From assembly GCF_009811655.1 (NCBI RefSeq), contig NZ_BGJX01000030.1, positions 1-40,744 of the forward strand: 40,744 bases of DNA, read 5' to 3'. Positions 33,309 to 40,666 of this stretch are shown one piece after another. The notes under the pieces were generated by a model. That model searched no databases. It was not told the origin of the DNA and saw only the letters and a program-made list of their open reading frames with translations. Numbering within the stretch: position 1 is the first letter of the stretch; the number at the start of each line of letters is the position of its first letter. Source of the DNA: Methylosinus sp. Ce-a6. GTDB taxonomy: Bacteria; Pseudomonadota; Alphaproteobacteria; Rhizobiales; Beijerinckiaceae. Position numbers and translations under genes: made by a program.

Positions 33309-34481
33309 TCAATAGCGGGGCAGCGAAGGATCGACATCCGTGATCCATGCGATGATGCCGCCCTCGAGATTCTTCACATTGCTAAACCCTTGCTTTTGCA
33401 ACTCCAGCAGAGCGTTCCTGGAGCGCGCGCCGGACTTGCAATGCAGGACGATGGGCGCGTTCTTGTCGAAGCGCGCCATGACCGCATCGGACAGCGCATT
33501 GCTGATCGGCATGAGATTGGCGCCGGCTATGTGCACGATCTCCCATTCCGCGATTTCGCGCACGTCGATCAAATGCAGATCGACGCCATCATCACGCAAC
33601 TGCTTGAGCTCTCGGGCGCTGATCGAGGGAACGTCCGGCTCCCGCGCCGCTCCCGTCGGCGCCACACTGCAGAAGGCGCGATAATCGACGAGTTCGGTAA
33701 TGGCCTTCCTATGAGGGTCCCGCCGCAGCGGGATCGACCGATACGTCATTTCCAGCGCGTCATAGACGATCAAGCGCCCGAGCAGGGTCTCACCGAGACC
33801 GGTAATCAGTTTGACCGCTTCCGTCGCCATGATCGCGCCGATCGATGCACAGAGAACGCCGAGGACGCCGCCCTCCGCGCATGACGGCGCCATTTCGGGC
33901 GGCGGCGGCTCGGGGTACAAATCACGGTAGTTGAGACCCGCTCCGCCCGGCGCTTCCTCCCAGAAGACCGAGGCCTGTCCTTCGAAGCGAAAGATGGATC
34001 CCCATACATACGGCTTGCCCGCGAGAACGCAGGCGTCGTTGACGAGATAGCGGGTGGCGAAATTATCCGCGCCGTCCACGATCAGATCGTAATCGGCGAA
34101 AATCGCCGCCGCATTCGTGGATTCCAGACGTTCCGCGTGAAGCCGCACGCTTATCTGAGGATTGAGGTCCTTGATCCGCGCCGCGGCGCTCTCGGTCTTC
34201 GAGCGTCCGACGTCCGAGACACCATAAATCACCTGACGCTGCAGATTCGATTCGTCGACGACGTCGAACTCGACGATTCCCAGCGTCCCAACTCCCGCCG
34301 CTGCGAGATAGAGCAGCGCGGGCGAACCGAGACCTCCGGCTCCGACCACGAGCACTCTGCTGTTCTTGAGCCGCTTCTGCCCGTCGAGGCCGACATCTGG
34401 AAGCAACAGATGGCGGCTGTATCTCATCATTTCGCCGGCAGTCAGTTCTGCCGTAGGATGAACCAATGGCGGCAGCATCAT
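33309..34481 (-). CDS. E1-like adenylyltransferase with C-terminal rhodanese domain (MoeZ/QbsC-like)
   Basis: This protein adenylates the carrier C-terminus and delivers sulfur to form a thiocarboxylate. The E1 half has YSRHLLLPDVGLDGQKRL, the nucleotide loop VVGAGGLGSPALLYLAAAGV near 40-60, NLQRQVIY, IVDGADNFATRYLVND and CAEGGVLGVLCASIGAIMAT. The rhodanese half (about 285-390) has LHLIDVREIAEWEIVHI and the active loop HCKSGARSRNAL with the sulfur-carrying Cys. The CPVC-type zinc pair normally placed after the 'LRRDP' segment is missing (RRDPHRKAITEL). The length is 390 aa. ATG 34481 follows GAGAGG. It is the first gene of the operon, behind a leader of about 160 bases that contains the shared promoter-like motif. 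Confidence 0.93.
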   Translation of the reverse strand: MMLPPLVHPTAELTAGEMMRYSRHLLLPDVGLDGQKRLKNSRVLVVGAGGLGSPALLYLAAAGVGTLGIVEFDVVDESNLQRQVIYGVSDVGRSKTESAAARIKDLNPQISVRLHAERLESTNAAAIFADYDLIVDGADNFATRYLVNDACVLAGKPYVWGSIFRFEGQASVFWEEAPGGAGLNYRDLYPEPPPPEMAPSCAEGGVLGVLCASIGAIMATEAVKLITGLGETLLGRLIVYDALEMTYRSIPLRRDPHRKAITELVDYRAFCSVAPTGAAREPDVPSISARELKQLRDDGVDLHLIDVREIAEWEIVHIAGANLMPISNALSDAVMARFDKNAPIVLHCKSGARSRNALLELQKQGFSNVKNLEGGIIAWITDVDPSLPRY

Positions 34482-34642
34482 CGATCGACCTCTCGTCCTC
34501 GATAAGCATGAACACGAAGTCGCTCGTTGCGAGGCCGATGGGCGCGACACATCGCGCTCACCGACGCCCAATGCTCGGAGGCTCCGCATATTCCAGGGGA
34601 TTTCACAATCTCCGTCGACATCACGTTTCGCGATGCTCGACT

Positions 34643-34675
34643 CCATTAACGTTCGATACGGTTGCAACCCGACAA
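34643..34675 (-). promoter_or_regulatory. Promoter-like motif of the sulfur-carrier operon
   Basis: On the minus strand TTGTCGGGTT (34675-34666), 11 bases, then GAACGTTAATGG (34654-34643). The same two blocks with the same spacing lie ahead of the acyl-CoA dehydrogenase operon at 38845-38813. The distance between blocks suits -35 and -10 elements. Recognition by the nearby ECF sigma factor is a guess. Confidence 0.65.
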
Positions 34676-34919
34676 TAAATTTCTCTCGTTCTCTGTTTTT
34701 AGAAAAAAATATGATCAGCATCCTGCTGGCGCGCATCAAGTCGTGTCTGAGAATCGAGCAGCTGAAAGCTCGTCAGACGATCGCCAAGAAAGCTTCGCAG
34801 CATGGCTGGTGGCGCTGCGATATTCGTTCACACGAACATGTTGGGGTGAAAACGCTCGGACAAGCGTTGCAGCGAGGCCGATCCGGATCGATCGAGCAAT
34901 CAGCGCGCCGGGAACGGGG

Positions 34920-34945
34920 GCGAGCCGCTTTCGGGAGCGGCTCGC
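34920..34945 (-). terminator. Hairpin after the amidohydrolase operon
   Basis: A perfect 10-bp stem GCGAGCCGCT/AGCGGCTCGC with a TTCGGG loop lies about 90 bases beyond the amidohydrolase stop. There is no T-tract, so its role as a terminator is uncertain. Confidence 0.45.
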
Positions 34946-35033
34946 AAAGAAAGCACGTCGTGCATCTGATCCGAGGACCGCTCAAGCCGACGGCCGTATT
35001 CGCAGCGCATCGGCGCAAAGCCGACTCGCACTC

Positions 35034-36254
35034 CTATTTATCGAATTCGTTCACCACGATCTGTCCGCCGGAGATGACGAGAGCAGGATATTCCAGAATC
35101 TTCAGGTCCTCGAACGGATTGCCGCGCACGGCGATGATGTCGGCGGGGGCTCCGGGACTTAGAGTGCCGAGCGGCGTCATCCCGAGCTCATCGCCGGCCT
35201 TCGAGGTTGCGGATCGAAGCACTTCGAGCGTGGACATTCCGGTGAAATGGCGCATCAGCTGCAGCTCTTGCGCATCTATCCCCCACGGGATGTCTGGATG
35301 AGCGATTTCGGCTCCGTAGAGAAATACGGCGCCGAGCTTTGCAAGACGCGCGGCATTGGTATGGATGCCCGAGCAGTGCGACATGGTGTCGAACGTCGTC
35401 ACGATTTTGACCTTCTGCCGTACGGCCTGCTCGATCAATTCGTCGCTGATCTCGGAGCAGGGAACATGCGCCCATTCGTCGATGCCGGCTGCGAGCGCGA
35501 GCGCCGCGCCTTGGCTCTCGCCGAGATGCGCGGTGACGCGCCTGCCGAGCCGATGGGCCTCGGCGACAATGGCCGAGACGACGTCGAGCGAGGACAGCGG
35601 CCACGGCGGGTGGGCGCCTCCGTGATGGCCCATGCTCCAAGGCGCGCCGGGCTCTCCGCCGGGCTCGAGCGCGATCTTGATCACCACCGCGCCTCCTTCG
35701 ACGAGCTTACCGACGAGCTGTCGCGCCTCCTCGGGGGACTGTGCCGTCTCGGCGATGTATCCTTTTCCGAACACCGAGATAGGATAGCCGTTCTGGACGG
35801 TGATGATCGGTCCGGCCGTGAGCAGACGCAGCGCGCCGCGTCCGCCCGAAGGCGGCAGCAATGGCCCGCCGACATCCCGGACGGTGGTGACGCCATGGCG
35901 CAGCACGATTTCGCGCGGAACCTTGCGGAAGGCGAGATGCGCATGGAGCTCGATGAATCCCGGCATGAGCGTCGCGTCGCCGAGGTCCATTTCGCGTACG
36001 GCTCGGCCGCGCAATTCCGCCGGCGATCCGATAGCGACAATCTCACTCCCCGCGACTAGCACGGCGCGATCGATTCGAAGCTCCTTGCCGTCGAAGAGCC
36101 TCGCGGCGCGGATGAGCAAGCGCTCGGAGTCCGCTTGCGTCGCCATCGCCTGGCCGCCGAATCCGCAGCCGGCGGCGACGCCGAAAGCCCCGAGAACCCG
36201 TAGAAAGTGAAATGCGTAATTGGCCAGAGCCAGCATGAAGTCGAGCATATTCAT
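35034..36254 (-). CDS. Membrane-anchored amidohydrolase (imidazolonepropionase-like)
   Basis: This is a metal-dependent hydrolase of the amidohydrolase superfamily. An N-terminal hydrophobic segment (about 5-35, MLALANYAFHFLRVLGAFGV) suggests export or membrane anchoring. The metal ligands are visible: HAH in MPGFIELHAHLAF near 93, a Lys in VVIKIALEPGG that could be carbamylated, His in RRVTAHLGES, and His in DEWAHV. A C-terminal small domain follows (LGTLSPGAPADIIAVRGNPF). The length of 406 aa is normal. The ATG at 36254 overlaps the stop of the MFS gene (ATGA). Relatives cleave peptides or cyclic amides, so it may remove a protecting acyl or amide group after export. The substrate is unknown. 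Confidence 0.88.
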   Translation of the reverse strand: MNMLDFMLALANYAFHFLRVLGAFGVAAGCGFGGQAMATQADSERLLIRAARLFDGKELRIDRAVLVAGSEIVAIGSPAELRGRAVREMDLGDATLMPGFIELHAHLAFRKVPREIVLRHGVTTVRDVGGPLLPPSGGRGALRLLTAGPIITVQNGYPISVFGKGYIAETAQSPEEARQLVGKLVEGGAVVIKIALEPGGEPGAPWSMGHHGGAHPPWPLSSLDVVSAIVAEAHRLGRRVTAHLGESQGAALALAAGIDEWAHVPCSEISDELIEQAVRQKVKIVTTFDTMSHCSGIHTNAARLAKLGAVFLYGAEIAHPDIPWGIDAQELQLMRHFTGMSTLEVLRSATSKAGDELGMTPLGTLSPGAPADIIAVRGNPFEDLKILEYPALVISGGQIVVNEFDK

Positions 36255-37480
36255 TTCTGCTGGGCGCTCCCGAGGCGGACAAGGGCGAGGGCGAACGCGA
36301 GCGCGCAGCCCGCCAGAACGATGGCGATAACGCCGCTCCATGCGCCAGCGGCGCCGAGAGACGTATTGAGGATCGCGCCATAGGCGGGAGCTCCGAGCGC
36401 AAAGCCGCCGAAAAACGCGGCGGATAGCAATCCGGACGCATTGGTCGCGGTTCCGAAGACCGGATCGCGCAAGAGCATGCCCATTGCGATCGCATTCGTG
36501 GCGACGGCGGTCATTCCCATTCCTGCGGCTCCCAACCATAATTTCCAATGGCTCGCGCCGTCCGCCTGCATCGTAAAATGTAGCGCGACGGCCGACAGGG
36601 CGAGGAGGGCGCACAGAAGCCAGGACTCGTCGCGAAGCTTTGCGCCGAGAGGCGTCAGCGCGACGCGTGAAATCATGCCCATGAATCCGAACAAGGCCAC
36701 CAAGCCGCCAGCGGTGGACGGCGATACGCCGTGTGTCGTGGCGAAGACGGGAAGGAACGTGACGAATGCGGAGAGCGATGCGCCTGCGCAAAATTGCACG
36801 CTCATGAGGAGCCGTAGCAAGCCATTGGGGCGTGGCGGCCGGAAGCTTTTCCTCCCGGCCGGACGATGAGGCGGAGCGACCGAAGGCGCCGCGGCCGCCA
36901 GAAGAACCGCGACCGGAATGAGCGTTCCCAATGCGGCGCGCCATCCGAACGCCGTGGCGATTCCGGGCAAGACGAGACCGGCGAGAAGGGCGCCCATCTG
37001 GACGCCGCTCTGTTTCAGCCCGACGACGAAGGCCTTCTTCGCCGGCGGAACGCGCTGCGCGATGAGAAGATTGGTGACCGGATTTGCGAGCGCCTGCGCG
37101 ACGCCGCATACCGCGACAGCCGCGACCACTCCGCCGAAACCAGGTGTCATGACGATCAGCGCATAGGCGAGGGCGACGGCGTAGAACAGCGCGCCGAGCG
37201 CTCGTCGGGAACCGAAACGGTCGACGATCGGACCGGCCCAGGGCGACAGAACGGCAGCCAGCCCGAATGCGCTCATCGTCGCGTAGCCGAGCAGGCCGGG
37301 GCGGATATGCAAGTCGCGAACGAGAAAAGGCCCCAAAGAGCCGATCGCGTATAAAATTAGCATCGGCAGTGTCATTGCCGAGGTGAGCGCGATTTGGAGC
37401 CAGAGTTCGGCGAAGATCGCGGACCTCGCGCGCGGGATTGCCGTGACCGCTCTGGCCTGATCGTCGAGGCTCGACGTCAT
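36251..37480 (-). CDS. MFS transporter
   Basis: This is a 12-segment major facilitator, 409 aa. The loop 2-3 region (PWAGPIVDRFGSRRALGALF) is the classic MFS signature. The second-half signature (GGLVALFGFMGMISRVALTPLGAKLRDESWLL) and the middle cytoplasmic loop (PPHRPAGRKSFRPPRPNG) are also clear. Its start overlaps the dehydrogenase stop and its stop overlaps the amidohydrolase start, so the three genes are translated as one coupled unit. It may import a precursor or export the product; the sequence does not tell direction. Confidence 0.9.
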   Translation of the reverse strand: MTSSLDDQARAVTAIPRARSAIFAELWLQIALTSAMTLPMLILYAIGSLGPFLVRDLHIRPGLLGYATMSAFGLAAVLSPWAGPIVDRFGSRRALGALFYAVALAYALIVMTPGFGGVVAAVAVCGVAQALANPVTNLLIAQRVPPAKKAFVVGLKQSGVQMGALLAGLVLPGIATAFGWRAALGTLIPVAVLLAAAAPSVAPPHRPAGRKSFRPPRPNGLLRLLMSVQFCAGASLSAFVTFLPVFATTHGVSPSTAGGLVALFGFMGMISRVALTPLGAKLRDESWLLCALLALSAVALHFTMQADGASHWKLWLGAAGMGMTAVATNAIAMGMLLRDPVFGTATNASGLLSAAFFGGFALGAPAYGAILNTSLGAAGAWSGVIAIVLAGCALAFALALVRLGSAQQK

Positions 37481-38727
37481 CAGCGCGGCACCTTTGCCCA
37501 GGATGCGATGATGTTGCGCCCTGTCGCGTTCACCAGCGCCTCGTCCGTCCCGTCCATGAAACGGGTCGCGCGCGCGGTCCTGTATATGCCGGAAAGCGGC
37601 GTCAGGCTGCTCACGCCTTCGGCCCCGAAGATCTGAACCGCCGAGTCGGCTGCCTTGCCGAGCGCCTCAGAAGCGGCGACCTTCGCCGTCATGACCTCGA
37701 TGTCGCTGAGAGAATGGGAATCGAAGCCGCGCGCGGCCAAGCGTACCAAGGCTCGCGCGCTGACGATCGCCTTGTGCGCCTCGAACACATGCAGACGGAT
37801 GAGTTGCTTTTCCGAGAGGCGTGCGAGTTCGCCGCGCTCGGAACAAATCCGTCCGCACATGAGATCGAGACAACGCTGTGCGAGCCCGACCCACTGGGCT
37901 GAACGCAACATCCTTCCGAGGCCGAGCCGCTGACGCACCAGATCGAGGCCGCGATTGCGTTCGCCGAGGAGGTTCGACACCGGCACTTCGACCTCCGAAA
38001 AGGAAATTTCGCGCTGGCCCTGGAAACGGCCGAATATGTCGAGCGGACGTTCGGCCGTCACCCCTCGCGAATTCGCGGGCACGATGATCATCGAAAGCGC
38101 GCGATCGAGCGGGGCGCCGGCGTCGGTCTTCGTCACCACTGTGATGAACGCCCCGCGGTCCGACCGGCAGACGAACCACTTGCGGCCGTTCACTATCCAA
38201 ACGCTATCGGCGAGGCGCGCCGACGTCTTGATCGTGGCCGGGCTGGAGCCGATGCTGTCCGGTTCCGACATGCCGTAACTGGGAACGGCGTCGCCCGAGA
38301 CCGTAGGCGCGAGAAAGCGGGAGCGGATTTCGGCATTGCCGTGCTCGTTCATGACATATACGTCGGCGATGGCCTCGCTGCCGAAGATCGCGGGGCCGAA
38401 TTCAGAACGGCCTTCCTCCTCGGCCACGGCGACATAGTCCTCGAGAGAGGCGATTTTTCCCCCGAGGGAAGCCGGGTAGAACAGGCCCCAAAATCCAGCG
38501 GCGCGCGCGCTCGCCGCGAGATCGGAGAGCATTTGCGCTGACGCTGCGTCATCCTTCCCGAGGGTCGACTCGTTGGGAATCACGAATTCGTCGATGAATC
38601 GCCGAACCTCGAAGGCCCAAGCCGCGGCCGGCCGTGTGGGCGCTGGTTCGTCCTTGACGCCCCCGGACTGCGGAGAGCTTTGACTGAGAAATTCGCCTCC
38701 CTCCGGGAGGACAGAAAGCATGGACAT
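37480..38727 (-). CDS. Acyl-CoA dehydrogenase-like flavoenzyme
   Basis: This is an FAD enzyme that normally oxidises an acyl-CoA at the alpha-beta bond. Family marks are GFWGLFYPASLGGKIASLEDY, SYGMSEPDSIGSSPATIKTSA (the FAD-binding 'EPdaGSD' region), VNGRKWFVC, FSEVEVPVSNLLGERNRGLD and the C-terminal YRTARATRFMDGTDEALVNATGRNI. The catalytic Glu of the classical EGT segment is Asp here (MDGTDE), as in ACAD10/11-type proteins. A poorly conserved N-terminal tail of about 40 residues precedes the fold. I take ATG 38727 as start, because GAGGGG lies 6 bases ahead; an ATG two codons earlier would leave no room for a ribosome binding site. It heads the second operon. Confidence 0.88.
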   Translation of the reverse strand: MSMLSVLPEGGEFLSQSSPQSGGVKDEPAPTRPAAAWAFEVRRFIDEFVIPNESTLGKDDAASAQMLSDLAASARAAGFWGLFYPASLGGKIASLEDYVAVAEEEGRSEFGPAIFGSEAIADVYVMNEHGNAEIRSRFLAPTVSGDAVPSYGMSEPDSIGSSPATIKTSARLADSVWIVNGRKWFVCRSDRGAFITVVTKTDAGAPLDRALSMIIVPANSRGVTAERPLDIFGRFQGQREISFSEVEVPVSNLLGERNRGLDLVRQRLGLGRMLRSAQWVGLAQRCLDLMCGRICSERGELARLSEKQLIRLHVFEAHKAIVSARALVRLAARGFDSHSLSDIEVMTAKVAASEALGKAADSAVQIFGAEGVSSLTPLSGIYRTARATRFMDGTDEALVNATGRNIIASWAKVPR

Positions 38728-38900
38728 ATTCATCCCCTCGATGAGGCGGCGCGGCGCCCGGGAAGGCGCTAGGCCGCCTCCCAACGGGCGTTCGAACGCG
38801 ACGACACCGAGTCCCATAACGTTTGGCGGGCCCCGAACCCGACAAGCTTTTCAGCCTATCCGAGCAGGTTCGCGGGCTCGGACGCCGTGCGGCTTACCCG
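38728..38900 (-). promoter_or_regulatory. Upstream region of the dehydrogenase operon
   Basis: These 173 bases have no gene. They contain the shared promoter-like motif (38813-38845) and GC-rich potential stems (CGAGCAGG..., 38861-38880). The sigma-factor gene ends at 38901, so this stretch must both end that gene and start the next transcript. Confidence 0.5.
38813..38845 (-). promoter_or_regulatory. Promoter-like motif of the dehydrogenase-MFS-amidohydrolase operon
   Basis: On the minus strand TTGTCGGGTT (38845-38836), 11 bases, then AAACGTTATGGG (38824-38813). The first block is identical, and the second shares AACGTTA, with the motif ahead of the E1-like gene. It lies about 86 bases from the chosen start codon. 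Confidence 0.65.
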
Positions 38901-39476
38901 TCACCGTCCGAGCAGCGAACGTAACCGCTTTCGCGCTTTGGCTATGCGGCGTTCGACGGTGCGGATCGACACGCCCATGCGTTCGGCGATTTCCGCATGA
39001 GTCAGATCGCCGATGCGGTTGAGGAGAAACATCTCGCGGCACGGCGGCGAAAGCTCGTCGAGAAACACGCGAAACCGGCGCAACTCCATGGAGCTTTCGA
39101 AGATCGTTTCCGGGCTCGCCGCGCACGCGCAATATTCTGGGTCCTCTACGGCGTAACGGGAGCGGACCCGGATTTTCCGCGCCGCGTCGACGGCGAGATT
39201 CGAGGCGATACGGTAGAGATATTCACGCTGGAGCTTCGCCGTCTCTCCGTGCTGAAGCAGCCGCACATAGGCGTCATGCACCAGATCTTCGGCTTCCTCG
39301 CGCCCGACGCGACGGCTTGCAAATCCTCGCAGCGCGCGAGCATGAGTCCGGTAGAGGCCGTCGAGCGCCCGTTCGGGCGTGTCCGCTCGCCGCGCTTTTG
39401 CGGGGGCGCCAGCGTCAAAATCGATTATTGGCGAGGCGAGCGTCACGGCGCCGCCTCCGGTTTTGGAGCGCAACAT
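38901..39476 (-). CDS. ECF-type RNA polymerase sigma factor (FecI-like)
   Basis: This is an alternative sigma factor of 191 aa. Region 2 reads LDGLYRTHARALRGFASRRVGREEAEDLVHDAYVRLL, ending in the -10 recognition helix (YLYRIASNLAVDAARK). Region 4 reads LDELSPPCREMFLLNRIGDLTHAEIAERMGVSIRTVERRIAKARKRL with its -35-recognition HTH. The length and the LTHAEIAERMGVS pattern fit the FecI group, which usually serves iron or metal uptake. No FecR-type anti-sigma gene is visible beside it. The start may be ATG 39476 or up to 18 codons earlier. It could drive the two downstream operons that share a promoter-like motif. Confidence 0.9.
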   Translation of the reverse strand: MLRSKTGGGAVTLASPIIDFDAGAPAKARRADTPERALDGLYRTHARALRGFASRRVGREEAEDLVHDAYVRLLQHGETAKLQREYLYRIASNLAVDAARKIRVRSRYAVEDPEYCACAASPETIFESSMELRRFRVFLDELSPPCREMFLLNRIGDLTHAEIAERMGVSIRTVERRIAKARKRLRSLLGR

Positions 39477-39711
39477 CGGAAAAAACCTTCTTGCAAGTGG
39501 CCGGGGCCCGACGGGCTCGCCGACACGCAAATTGAAAGAGTGTTTCCGCCGGGCAAGCGTCGCGGCGGGCGTCTTGAAAAATCGATCTTCGAGCGAGCGA
39601 GCAAAAGCGTGCGCATGACCCTTTCGCCTCAGCCCTTTCGAGAAGAGCGCGACGGTTCGGTCAGCCGAACAGCTTCACGAGCGCGATTGAAGAATCGAAG
39701 AAAGCTGCGGG
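39477..39711 (-). other. Gap between the DUF2946-like gene and the sigma factor gene
   Basis: No gene was seen in these 235 bases. A small hairpin (GGTTCGG/CCGAAC, 39654-39670) may terminate the upstream gene. I could not find the TTGTCGGGTT/AACGTTA motif here. Confidence 0.4.
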
Positions 39712-40083
39712 TCAGCCGTTAGATGGCGGACCGCGCGCGGCGAATTTGAATCGGAGAGCCGCCGGGATCGTAGGCGCTCTGCTCGGAGCCCCGGAAACGA
39801 AACGAATGTTTCGTGCAGGAGAGAATGCAGGGCGAGCGTCCGATTCGATATAGGCGCAACCGCAATCAGCGCACGGCAAGACGCAGCACGAACCGACGTG
39901 ATTATGGCCGTCGAGCGGAGTCTTGGATCGCGAGGCATCCGTCGAGCAGGTGACGCCGGCCGTGAAATCGACCGCCGCAAAGGACGCGGCGAAAGGCAAT
40001 AGCGCCTGAAGCACGAATACGCAGACCGCGATCGCATTGAGCGTCACGCGTCGCGCTGCCGAGCCCTGGCGAAAGCGTTTCAT
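39712..40083 (-). CDS. Small exported Cys/His-rich protein (DUF2946-like)
   Basis: This 123-aa protein has an N-terminal signal segment (VTLNAIAVCVFVLQALLPFAASFAA) and a following cluster of potential metal ligands (CSTD, DGHNHVGSCCVLPCADCGCAY). The combination matches the general plan of DUF2946 proteins, small exported proteins often found beside metal-handling genes; the family assignment is tentative. The C-terminus is basic and probably unstructured. The start is ATG 40083, though the ribosome binding site is poor. It lies upstream of, and in the same direction as, the sigma factor. Confidence 0.55.
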   Translation of the reverse strand: MKRFRQGSAARRVTLNAIAVCVFVLQALLPFAASFAAVDFTAGVTCSTDASRSKTPLDGHNHVGSCCVLPCADCGCAYIESDARPAFSPARNIRFVSGAPSRAPTIPAALRFKFAARGPPSNG

Positions 40084-40561
40084 GGGGCCGACAATAACAT
40101 TCAGTAAGCCCTTTGCAAGAGGAGAGCGCTCGATTGCTAATCATCACGCCGTTCGACTGCTATCGCGAGGCGCGCTTCGGATGGAAGATCCGGGTAGCGC
40201 TCGCAGAAGCCTCCCAGGCGACCTGCCAACGCCAGCGGCCGGAAGAGTCGGGCTGCCGCGGATGTCGGCCGCCGACGAGCTCGCCGCTCTTCTGATAGAG
40301 GCGCAATCGAGTGATAGAGGCGCAATCGAGCACAGCGGAAGCGGGCGGGCGCGAACGCGGGCGGGTTCGCGGGGTGGGCCTGCTAACCTCTGAGGCTCGA
40401 ATATTTCCGAGAGGACGAAGTCGCCCGAAAAGCCATGACGCGACGGTCTACAGCCACAGCGATTCTGAAGCGTGCTCCGAAATAGTTTTAGCAATTTTTC
40501 TCGTCAGCTCGATGAAATCAAAGAAGATCGGCTGCTTCTGCCATTCCTTCCATGCCGATTG
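40084..40561. other. Gene-poor end region with a short tandem duplication
   Basis: No gene could be supported. A 19-base unit (GATAGAGGCGCAATCGAGT/C) occurs twice in tandem at about 40295-40332. A GC-rich hairpin (GCGAAC/GTTCGC) lies near 40350-40370. Short open frames on both strands show no family pattern. Confidence 0.45.
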
Positions 40562-40666
40562 ACAGCCTATCCCTCGCGCGAGCGCTTCCTCACCGAGCTG
40601 ACGCTCCACCCTCCGGACGCGACCAGCGACGAGGATTATCTCATCCTCTCGACGATCCATTCGGCT
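40562..40666 (+). pseudogene. Fragment of a UvrD-type ATP-dependent helicase
   Basis: Thirty-five residues (TAYPSRERFLTELTLHPPDA, TSDEDYLILSTIHSA) match the conserved SF1 helicase segment that reads SDE......DEDYLILSTIHSAKGQEW in alphaproteobacterial relatives. About seven residues are missing between two DE pairs, and similarity ends after HSA, where AKGQEW is expected. The rest of the gene is absent, so this is a short dead piece. Confidence 0.65.

Larger units (their letters stand above)
34482..35033. other. 550-base region between the two biosynthetic operons
   Basis: No gene could be supported; the plus-strand frames here show no family pattern. It holds the promoter-like motif of the sulfur-carrier operon (34643-34675), a perfect palindrome GGTTGCAACC (34660-34669) inside that motif, and a perfect 10-bp hairpin GCGAGCCGCT/AGCGGCTCGC (34920-34945) that may end the amidohydrolase transcript. 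An AT-rich tract (CTGTTTTTAGAAAAAAATAT, 34693-34712) lies just upstream of the promoter motif. Confidence 0.5.

Noticed and set aside
34633..35301. Plus-strand open frames in the gap between the two operons, possible small peptide genes
   Set aside because: No ribosome binding site or recognisable motif, composition like random GC-rich DNA, and the frames run into the antisense of the amidohydrolase gene.
38820..38900. Possible riboswitch ahead of the dehydrogenase operon
   Set aside because: There are GC-rich stems, but none of the conserved boxes of TPP, cobalamin, SAM or other common riboswitches could be matched. The shared promoter motif explains part of the region.
40295..40332. 19-base tandem duplication as a possible iteron or attachment site
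   Set aside because: There are only two copies, with no nearby replication or integrase gene, so it looks like a simple slippage duplication.
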